DNA of 59,912 bases from Prevotella sp. (GTDB taxonomy: Bacteria > Bacteroidota > Bacteroidia > Bacteroidales > Dysgonomonadaceae), in NCBI GenBank assembly GCA_031285625.1, contig JAITVV010000060.1, positions 1 through 59,912 of the forward strand. Reading direction: 5' to 3'. The notes below the pieces were generated by a model. The model did no database searches. It was not told where the DNA came from and worked only from the letters and a program-made list of their open reading frames with translations. Position 1 is the first letter of the stretch. Every line of letters starts with the position of its first letter. Shown here in pieces: positions 52,374-59,912 of the stretch. Both the position numbers and the translations under genes were made by a program.

Positions 52374-52426
52374 AAAAAAGTAACAAAAGAAAATAGGATA
52401 AAACCTGTTACTTTTGTCACTTTTTA
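52374..52426 (+). repeat. AAAAGTAACA-family intergenic inverted repeat, copy C
   Basis: AAAAAAGTAACAAAAG, about 14 bases, then CCTGTTACTTTTGTCACTTTT. The outer arms AAAAAGTAACAAAAG and CTTTTGTCACTTTTT pair with one mismatch. This is the most regular copy. It lies between the large FAD oxidoreductase gene and the MORN lipoprotein gene, both on the minus strand. Confidence 0.75.
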
Positions 52427-52444
52427 CAATTTATATCTTTAGTA

Positions 52445-55270
52445 TTACTTTGTTACTTCATCTATCAGATAGAATATGGATTTAAAGTTGATGTCACTAT
52501 ACTCACTCATGCCTATTTCGCAAGTACGGCTTGTAGAATATCCATCTTTGCAATCGGCGGGGATCTGTTCATTCAGATGTCTTTGTCCGTGTGCATTCAA
52601 TTCGGGATATGTAAACCCTCTGTCACCTGCAAAACCGCAACAATTAGAGTCTACCAGAGCGACTTCTTTTGAGCACAGGTGAGCCAATTGCAATAATTTC
52701 TGTTCCATACCTATTTTCTTCACAGAACATACAGGGAATATGGTTACTATATCGCGAGGGTGTTTTACCTGAAGCTTTGGCATTACAAAATCAAGCATAA
52801 ACTCTATAGGGTCGTATATCCTTAAGGCCTGGTTTTGGTTAGCTTCATGGAAAGTATAGAAACACGGACTCATATCAAAAAGTATAGGATACTTCCCATT
52901 ATCGGAGGCCTTTAGCAATGCTTCTTCCAATTCCTTCGATTTGCGTGCTCCCTCTTCTTTTAAGCCTTTACTACTAAAAGCCATACCACAGCAAAGACTG
53001 TTGATACCTTCAGGATAAATTATTGTAAATCCGGCACGTTGCAGTAGTTCTTGCGTTTTCTTAGTTAGCTCCACATCATCTTTTTCATATCCTTTCGATT
53101 TTCCCATCGAACGGTTGATACACGAAGGAAAATAAACAACCCTATCTATCTGTCCCTCATTTATAATGCCTTCCTTAATTTTATGGGCGCCCTGAGGCAT
53201 ATCTTTATTCCATTTGGGAATAGTTTTAAATGAGGCTGTACGCATAGCTGATGCAATCCCTCCCATAAGAGTATCACCCAGGAGAGAATGGAAGAAATGT
53301 ACAAAGTTGAGACCACCCCTCAATACTGAAGTCGTGCCTGCCATACGGTTACCTATATAAGAAGCTACGCTTTTCGCCGTATCCGAAGACTGATCATGGC
53401 GCCAATCTTTTATAAACTTACCGGTATCTATCTTTACAGGACAAACAAGGCCACACAATCCGTCTGTAGCACAGGTCTCATCCGAATAGTACTTGGCATC
53501 ATGCAACATTTGCTTCAGGCGTGCAGGATCTTCTCCCAATGCTTTGAGCCGCGAGATTTCACGAGCTATAACTATACGCTGACGAGGAGATAAAGTAAGC
53601 CCTTCTGCCACGCAATTAGGTTCACAGAAGCCACATTCCATACATTTATCTATAATCTCATTTGCAGCTGGCAGCGGTTTAAGATTCTCCAAGTGTATCT
53701 TCGGATTTTGATTAATTATTACTCCCGGATTAATCAATTTATGCGGGTCAAATATATCTTTAATCCGAAGCATGATCTTATATGCAGCTTCTCCCCATTC
53801 TTTTTCTACAAACGGCGCCATATTGCGTCCTGTTCCATGTTCGGCTTTGAGTGAGCCATCAAACCTGTTGACAACAATATCTGCCAGTTCATCCATCATA
53901 TCCGCATATTTCTGTACTTCGCTAGGGCTGTTAAAATCCTGGGAAAATACAAGATGGAAATTTCCATCAAGGGCATGCCCGTATAGTACAGCATCAGCAT
54001 ATCCCGAACGTTTAAACAAGTCTTTCAAAGCTACACAGGCCTCGCCAATACGCTGTATAGGAAAAGCGACATCCTCAATCAGGCATGTAGTACCTGTTTT
54101 ACGTAGTCCCCCGATTGTCGAGAGAAGTCCTTTCCGGGCTTTCCAGTTGAAGTTATATTCTTTAGGATTGGAAGTAAATTTATAAGGCTGAATAGTCGAA
54201 ATAGACTCAATTGCTTTACGGATCACAGTCTCTTTTTCATCCATATCTTCTTGCTCATTTGCCTGTATCTCAACTAAAAGCAGACAGGCTGTTTCGGGCA
54301 ATGTACGGAAGTAATCAGGAGCATCGGGATCATCTTCAATGGAGCGGATAGAATCCCTATCGAGTAATTCTACTGCCGATACCGGAGTTTGTTTCAGCAT
54401 AGGGACAACATCACAGGCTTTCTCTATAGTATCATATATCATCAGGGTGCATGCCTTATATTTCTCATCCACCACAGTATGATAGGTTATATCTGAAGTG
54501 AAGGCCAGTGTTCCTTCCGAACCGATCATAAGATGTTTTATGATTTCGAACGGATCTTCGTAATCTACCAATGCATTGATACTGTATCCTGTAGTATTCT
54601 TTATTTTATATTTCTGTTTGATCCGTTCTGTTAATACAGCATCGGATTTTATATCATCCCTTAATTGCTCTATCTCTCGTATTATTTCGGGATGCTTCTC
54701 CCTGAAAGCTTTCTTACTCTGCTCATCCGATGTATCCAGTATTGTTCCGTCATACAGCACGATACGTATATCAGCTATAGTCTTATATGAATTCTGATCG
54801 GTACCGCAACACATACCGCTGGCATTATTTGCAGCTATCCCCCCTATCATTGCAGCATTAATCGAAGCCGGGTCGGGCCCGATTTTCCGACCGAAAGGTT
54901 GCAGGTGTATATTAGCCCGGACACCCGTAATACCGGGTTGCAGTTTTATTTTTAATGCTTCATCGTCGAGAATGGTATATTTTCTCCATTCATGGGTAGC
55001 CACCATCAGTACAGAATCGGTTATAGCTTGCCCCGACAAGCTTGTACCAGCTGCACGGTATGTCACCGGAATATTCAATTGTCCTGTTTGACGTATCACT
55101 TCTACTGCCTCCTCTTCGGTGTGTATCTGCACCACTATTTTAGGAATCAGGCGATAGAAACTTGCATCAGTTCCGTATGCCAGTAGCTGTAAAGGATTTG
55201 TAATAATACGTTTCGCAGGGATCGTCTTCGACAATCTTTCTTTTAATTGCTGATAATTAGCCGGTAGCAT
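52445..55270 (-). CDS. FAD-linked oxidase/Fe-S oxidoreductase fusion (D-lactate/glycolate dehydrogenase type)
   Basis: The 941-residue protein combines an FAD_binding_4 (VAO) domain (about 20-250; RAAGTSLSGQAI, IGGIAANNASGMCCG), an FAD-oxidase C-terminal domain (250-520; HALDGNFHLVF, KAEHGTGRNMAPF), a 4Fe-4S ferredoxin part (about 535-620; CMECGFCEPNC and CATDGLCGLVCPVK) and two CCG domains (700-930; SLCCGMAF, DSNCCGFAGDRG). This order matches GlcD-GlcF or Dld-type proteins that oxidise D-2-hydroxyacids such as D-lactate and pass electrons to the quinone pool. The exact substrate cannot be read. It has a long gap (258 bases) to the divergent GNAT gene and stands alone. Confidence 0.85.
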   Translation of the reverse strand: MLPANYQQLKERLSKTIPAKRIITNPLQLLAYGTDASFYRLIPKIVVQIHTEEEAVEVIRQTGQLNIPVTYRAAGTSLSGQAITDSVLMVATHEWRKYTILDDEALKIKLQPGITGVRANIHLQPFGRKIGPDPASINAAMIGGIAANNASGMCCGTDQNSYKTIADIRIVLYDGTILDTSDEQSKKAFREKHPEIIREIEQLRDDIKSDAVLTERIKQKYKIKNTTGYSINALVDYEDPFEIIKHLMIGSEGTLAFTSDITYHTVVDEKYKACTLMIYDTIEKACDVVPMLKQTPVSAVELLDRDSIRSIEDDPDAPDYFRTLPETACLLLVEIQANEQEDMDEKETVIRKAIESISTIQPYKFTSNPKEYNFNWKARKGLLSTIGGLRKTGTTCLIEDVAFPIQRIGEACVALKDLFKRSGYADAVLYGHALDGNFHLVFSQDFNSPSEVQKYADMMDELADIVVNRFDGSLKAEHGTGRNMAPFVEKEWGEAAYKIMLRIKDIFDPHKLINPGVIINQNPKIHLENLKPLPAANEIIDKCMECGFCEPNCVAEGLTLSPRQRIVIAREISRLKALGEDPARLKQMLHDAKYYSDETCATDGLCGLVCPVKIDTGKFIKDWRHDQSSDTAKSVASYIGNRMAGTTSVLRGGLNFVHFFHSLLGDTLMGGIASAMRTASFKTIPKWNKDMPQGAHKIKEGIINEGQIDRVVYFPSCINRSMGKSKGYEKDDVELTKKTQELLQRAGFTIIYPEGINSLCCGMAFSSKGLKEEGARKSKELEEALLKASDNGKYPILFDMSPCFYTFHEANQNQALRIYDPIEFMLDFVMPKLQVKHPRDIVTIFPVCSVKKIGMEQKLLQLAHLCSKEVALVDSNCCGFAGDRGFTYPELNAHGQRHLNEQIPADCKDGYSTSRTCEIGMSEYSDINFKSIFYLIDEVTK

Positions 55271-55428
55271 GATATTTAGTTTTTTTATTTATCTATATAG
55301 GAAACAGCTTGCATAAAACCAATGCAAGGTATAAAATAAAGTGAAAAGTAGAAAGAGAAAAGGCATAACTAGATTGGTATGCTAATTAAAATTCGTAAAA
55401 ATCACCTAATATATTAAGAGCTCTTTGG

Positions 55429-55436
55429 TATATTTG
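55429..55436 (+). promoter_or_regulatory. Candidate -7 element TATATTTG for the GNAT gene
   Basis: TATATTTG fits TAnnTTTG and lies 92 bases before the ATG at 55529, ahead of rearranged repeat copy E. No -33 TTTG at proper distance. Confidence 0.35.
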
Positions 55437-55470
55437 GAATATAAATAGTAAGAGGGAATACTAATAAAGA

Positions 55471-55510
55471 AATGTTACTTTTGCTACTTTTGCTACTTTT
55501 GTTACTTTCT
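55471..55510 (+). repeat. AAAAGTAACA-family repeat, rearranged copy E with 9-base tandem units
   Basis: AATGTTACTTTTG is followed by CTACTTTTG twice and then TTACTTTCT, so the 9-base unit (T/C)TACTTTTG appears three to four times. The unit matches the right arm of copies A-D. No left arm is seen. It ends 18 bases before the GNAT gene ATG. Confidence 0.6.
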
Positions 55511-55528
55511 GATTTTACTGGTTAAATT

Positions 55529-56377
55529 ATGGAACATTTAAAAATAAAAACATTAGAAAGCATAAGCACAACAGATATACTGGGATGCTTCAATGCAGCA
55601 TTCTCAGATTATCAAACACCGACACATCTGGCTTTACACCAGCTTGAAAATAAAATGAAGAGTGAAAATGTTCTTGGCGAATATTCCATTGGCGTCTTCG
55701 ACAATGAACGTTTAGTCGGTTTTATCCTTCACGGATATGATATAATTAAAGATAAAAAAGTCTTATATAACGCGGCTACAGGGGTTATCCCCGAGTACAG
55801 AGGGCAGAAATTGACAGGAAGGATGTACTCTTTCGGGCTACCTGAATTCAAAAGAGCAGGAATAGAGAGCATCCGGCTGGAAGTAATAACTGAAAACCTA
55901 CGTGCACACAAAGTATACAAACGTATAGGATTTGAGGAAAGACGCACATTATGCTGTTATAAAGGTACCGTACATGCCTCTCCAACGCAAACAGAGAAAT
56001 CTATCAAAAGAGTAAAATCATGTAATTGGGATAAACTGAAAAGCTTTTGCATATCAGAACCCACATGGCAAAACTCTACTGAATCGATATCCCGTAGCGC
56101 AGGAGACACTGAAATATGGGGTATTTATGATAATGATAAACTTATAGCATACCTGGCGTGTATTCCTGAAAGAAAAAGGATTCTGTTATTCGCTGTAAAA
56201 CCGGAGTACAGGAAACAAGGGCTGGGATCTTCCCTTTTTGGATATATCGCCTCGCTCTATGGCCCGGAACTCAGTGTAGTGAATGTGGATATAAATGATA
56301 CGGTTACGAATAGTTTTCTCGGTTCTATTGGTTTATCCGAATTTCTCAGGCAATATGATATGTGTCTGGTACTCTGA
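55529..56377 (+). CDS. GNAT acetyltransferase with two GNAT domains
   Basis: The 282-residue protein has a full N-terminal GNAT domain (about 1-145) with ATGVIPEYRGQKLTGRMY matching the acetyl-CoA motif (R/Q-x-x-G-x-G/A region, here RGQKLTG) and RVGFEERR-like KRIGFEERRTLCCY. A second, smaller GNAT-like half (about 165-282) carries FAVKPEYRKQGLGSSLFGYI, an intact motif A. Substrate is unknown. Two-domain GNATs are common among antibiotic, protein N-terminal or small-molecule acetyltransferases. Confidence 0.8.
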   Translation: MEHLKIKTLESISTTDILGCFNAAFSDYQTPTHLALHQLENKMKSENVLGEYSIGVFDNERLVGFILHGYDIIKDKKVLYNAATGVIPEYRGQKLTGRMYSFGLPEFKRAGIESIRLEVITENLRAHKVYKRIGFEERRTLCCYKGTVHASPTQTEKSIKRVKSCNWDKLKSFCISEPTWQNSTESISRSAGDTEIWGIYDNDKLIAYLACIPERKRILLFAVKPEYRKQGLGSSLFGYIASLYGPELSVVNVDINDTVTNSFLGSIGLSEFLRQYDMCLVL

Positions 56378-56425
56378 TAATACACCTACATTATACTTTA
56401 CAAATACAAAATTATAAAAGCTATT

Positions 56426-57007
56426 ATGGATTTTCTACAATGTATGGACAACTTTCCATGGAACAGGTTTGCAACAGTTTACGAAACGAGTTCCAAATGT
56501 TTAAAAGACCCTTTTATTAAGATATTTAAGGGAGATGGCGAAGCTTCAGATTACAAATTTATTATTGACAGGCTCGAACATCAGGAAACCCTATATAGAA
56601 TCACCCCTTGGGGATTGAAGTTCTATATTTGTTTACTTGAAGAAGGAGATGCAGATAGAAATTCTATATTACAAAATATAAAGATACTTTTTGAAGCAGC
56701 TAACTATGATTGCCAGGTGAATACAGCAATGGCATATAAGCCGACAAAAGGCAATCTGGCAAAAGCTGAAATAATAAAACAAAAACTATTCGATGATGAT
56801 TTCGATGGGAAGATGGACACTGATTTTCTGAAAATATTCAAATCCATAGACCGCAATTTTATGCAGATATTTATAATGGAGTTTATACAGCAAAAGAAAC
56901 AATTATTGGAGGAATACACTAGTTCAACAAATAGTAATATTTCAGCAAATGCAACAGCCTTAATAAATTCTATTAACAATCCAAAAGAATATAAATTTGG
57001 AAAATAA
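56426..57007 (+). CDS. Uncharacterised helical protein
   Basis: I do not recognise this 193-residue protein. It has no signal peptide, is mostly helical, and carries an FPWNRFATVYETS segment near the start and an IKILFEAANYDCQVNTAMAY segment that could be part of a helical repeat. The C-terminus is Asn/Ser-rich. It begins 48 bases after the GNAT gene and may be co-transcribed with it. Confidence 0.6.
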   Translation: MDFLQCMDNFPWNRFATVYETSSKCLKDPFIKIFKGDGEASDYKFIIDRLEHQETLYRITPWGLKFYICLLEEGDADRNSILQNIKILFEAANYDCQVNTAMAYKPTKGNLAKAEIIKQKLFDDDFDGKMDTDFLKIFKSIDRNFMQIFIMEFIQQKKQLLEEYTSSTNSNISANATALINSINNPKEYKFGK

Positions 57008-57170
57008 AGACGGCTAGATAGAAAACGAAAACAAAGATTGATGGATAAATACTCAGGTATTAAAATATTTGTTTCAATCACGAAATTATTAAATTAAATA
57101 AACTATGTGAAATTCAAGATATAGAGATTATATTTCCGCTATTTTATTTATTAAATACAAGAAAAAAGAC

Positions 57171-57178
57171 TAATTTTG
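57171..57178 (+). promoter_or_regulatory. Candidate -7 element TAATTTTG for eno
   Basis: TAATTTTG fits TAnnTTTG, with a weak TTTA 20 bases upstream. It lies 62 bases before the eno ATG, leaving an A/T-rich leader as is usual for strongly expressed Bacteroidota genes. Confidence 0.55.
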
Positions 57179-57192
57179 TTGGTCAAATTTAA

Positions 57193-58536
<1,344 letters not shown>

Positions 58537-58560
58537 GAAGTATATTTCTTAATATATGAA

Positions 58561-58593
58561 AAAACCGATACTCATATGAGTATCGGTATTTTA
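58561..58593. terminator. Rho-independent terminator of eno
   Basis: ACCGATACTC and GAGTATCGGT pair perfectly around ATAT with an A-run before and a T-rich tail (ATTTTATTTT) after. Confidence 0.9.
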
Positions 58594-58611
58594 TTTTCTC
58601 ATAAATCTGCT

Positions 58612-58619
58612 TATATTTG
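58612..58619 (+). promoter_or_regulatory. Candidate -7 element TATATTTG for the amidase gene
   Basis: TATATTTG fits TAnnTTTG and lies 53 bases before the ATG at 58673, directly after the eno terminator. Confidence 0.5.
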
Positions 58620-58672
58620 TGCTACTACAAACAATTTGTCAAATTACCACTCATTGGTAATTAATGTAGCTT

Positions 58673-59707
58673 ATGAAATATATTCGTATTATCCTTTTTC
58701 TATTATTTATCTTAACCAGTATCCCTGGCTATTCTCAGAACAATAAAGACACTCCACGCAACGGTGAGGGAGTCCGCGCCTTTCTCCAACGAAATAAGCG
58801 CACTCAAGAAGGTCACTATACAGAATTCCTAAAATTAAACAAAGGTAAATTTGGGAAGGGTAATACACTATTAAAAGGCGTAAAGTATACTTTGCCCCCT
58901 ATATCGAAAATAAAGGAAGATAAGACAGATAATATAAAAGAGACAGCTAAAGCACAAACTGGGAAAAAGCGGAAGAACAAGCTTTTCGGAAAAAAATATG
59001 AAGATTACACTATAAAGTCTGACCGTCTAAAAGGCGCCTGTTTTTTTCTTTCAAGCGGACATGGCGGACCGGACTGTGGTGCCATCGGGAGAGTAGACGG
59101 ACGGGTGCTTCACGAAGACGAATATGCATACGATATAACATTACGTCTGGCCCGTGCCTTAATGGAAGAGGGTGCCACTGTACATATGATCATCCAGGAT
59201 GCAAAAGACGGCATCAGAGATGACAGATATCTGGCGAATAGTAATCGTGAAACTTGTATGGGAGCCGCCATCCCCCTCAATCAGGTAAAAAGGTTAAAGC
59301 AAAGAAGCGATAAGATAAACAGTCTAAGTAAAAAATCAAAAGAAAGATATAAACGGGCAGTCTTTATACATCTGGACAGCCGTAGTAAGAAGCAACAGTT
59401 AGATGTGTTTTTCTATCATGCTGAAAAAAGTGTAGAAGGCAAAAGACTAGCAAATACAATGAGGGAAACATTTAACGATCAATATAACAAACATCAGCCA
59501 AGCCGGGGATTTACAGGAACAGTGACTTCACGTAGCCTCTATGTTTTAAATAACTCTACACCTGTTGGTATCTTTGCTGAACTTGGGAACATTCAGAACA
59601 CCTTTGATCAACGTCGTTTTTTAGAATATGATAACAGGCAGGCATTAGCAAACTGGATGTGCAGAGGATTTATAAGGGATTATGAGAATTCGAAAAAGAA
59701 AAAATAA
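58673..59707 (+). CDS. Periplasmic N-acetylmuramoyl-L-alanine amidase (Amidase_3)
   Basis: The 344-residue exported zinc amidase cuts the bond between MurNAc and the peptide stem during cell separation. A signal peptide (1-22, ending GYSQ) is followed by a LysM-like stretch (about 30-76, ending LLKGVKYTLP). A basic linker leads to the Amidase_3 domain (118-335). Zinc ligands and catalytic Glu are in place: H130 in SSGHGG, a Glu in HEDE (148 or 150), H233 in FIHLDSR and E303 in FAELGNIQN. The DSR after H233 replaces the usual NA/NS. In this family activity is often switched by LytM-domain activators, and an inactive LytM-fold protein is encoded at 3.1 kb. Confidence 0.85.
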   Translation: MKYIRIILFLLFILTSIPGYSQNNKDTPRNGEGVRAFLQRNKRTQEGHYTEFLKLNKGKFGKGNTLLKGVKYTLPPISKIKEDKTDNIKETAKAQTGKKRKNKLFGKKYEDYTIKSDRLKGACFFLSSGHGGPDCGAIGRVDGRVLHEDEYAYDITLRLARALMEEGATVHMIIQDAKDGIRDDRYLANSNRETCMGAAIPLNQVKRLKQRSDKINSLSKKSKERYKRAVFIHLDSRSKKQQLDVFFYHAEKSVEGKRLANTMRETFNDQYNKHQPSRGFTGTVTSRSLYVLNNSTPVGIFAELGNIQNTFDQRRFLEYDNRQALANWMCRGFIRDYENSKKKK

Positions 59708-59767
59708 CAGAGTTAGTCTTTTCTTAGAAAATTATCTATACTATATGCGATATATCTTTGTCAAAAT

Positions 59768-59811
59768 AAAAAGTAACAATAAAAACGGTAAAGAAGCTGT
59801 TACTTTTGACA
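59768..59811 (+). repeat. AAAAGTAACA-family intergenic inverted repeat, copy D
   Basis: AAAAAGTAACA, 18 bases, then GCTGTTACTTTTGAC. AAAAGTAACA and TGTTACTTTT are perfect 10-base inverted repeats. It lies 60 bases past the amidase stop in the last, gene-free part of the window. Confidence 0.7.
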
Positions 59812-59912
59812 AGTTTCTTTAATTTTCATCCGACTGATTACTAACATATTAATCCGGCTATAACATTCCTGTACTACAACGTATACTACACAGGGGGCAA
59901 TTATTATAAAAA

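Overview
The window is a continuous stretch of bacterial chromosome from a member of the Bacteroidota, most likely order Bacteroidales (a Dysgonomonas/Parabacteroides-like organism; this is an inference from gene content). The signs are a gliding/type IX secretion lipoprotein (GldH), a secreted protein with a CHU_C (type B) sorting domain, a bacterial serine palmitoyltransferase, an M56 peptidase fused to TonB C-terminal domains, low-GC DNA, and promoters of the Bacteroidota type (TAnnTTTG at -7, sometimes TTTG near -33) in place of E. coli-type -35/-10 boxes.

Layout. 1-3 kb: a truncated secreted protein, a CHU_C-domain protein and serine palmitoyltransferase, all on the minus strand. 3.1-10.7 kb: a plus-strand run of a degenerate M23 protein, dxr, rseP, metF, holB, a RicT-like PSP1 protein with a cysteine-rich head, and gldH. 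10.7-12.5 kb: rnhB and a secreted phosphoesterase on the minus strand. 12.6-18 kb: a DUF187/GHL10 lipoprotein, two uncharacterised genes, an RlmL-type methyltransferase, asd and tRNA-Ser(GCU). 18-23.7 kb: accessory genes, including a beta/gamma-crystallin-like lipoprotein, a PNGase F-family protein and two dehydrogenase-fold genes that overlap tail to tail. 23.9-28 kb: miaB, a YtxH/holin-like trio, pabB and pabC. 28-36.6 kb: a minus-strand housekeeping block of clpB, obgE, adk, hpt, an AIM24-family gene and rnr. 37-43.3 kb: tsaB, two small genes, then a BlaI regulator, an M56-TonB fusion, a TPR protein and a double-TonB-domain lipoprotein. 43.4-47.2 kb: recG and a DKNYY-repeat protein. 47.5-51.2 kb: an amino-sugar cluster of a ROK-fold protein, a NagB-like/PIG-L fusion and a true nagB. 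51.3-59.7 kb: a MORN-repeat lipoprotein, a large FAD/Fe-S oxidoreductase, a double GNAT protein, an unknown gene, eno and a periplasmic amidase.

Most genes are ordinary chromosomal ones. No prophage, insertion sequence, CRISPR array or integrase is visible. The less ordinary material is: (1) a family of short intergenic inverted repeats built on AAAAGTAACA...TGTTACTTTTGTCAC, with four good copies and one rearranged copy; (2) a second intergenic repeat bounded by TTGTCAT...ATGACAA; (3) several proteins that keep an enzyme fold but have lost catalytic residues: the M23 protein, the NagB half of the PIG-L fusion, the ROK protein and a 2-hydroxyacid-dehydrogenase-like protein; (4) the BlaI/M56-TonB/TPR/TonB-lipoprotein cluster; and (5) the 13-cysteine head on the RicT-like protein. 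Functions rest on motif recognition by eye; no database search was run.
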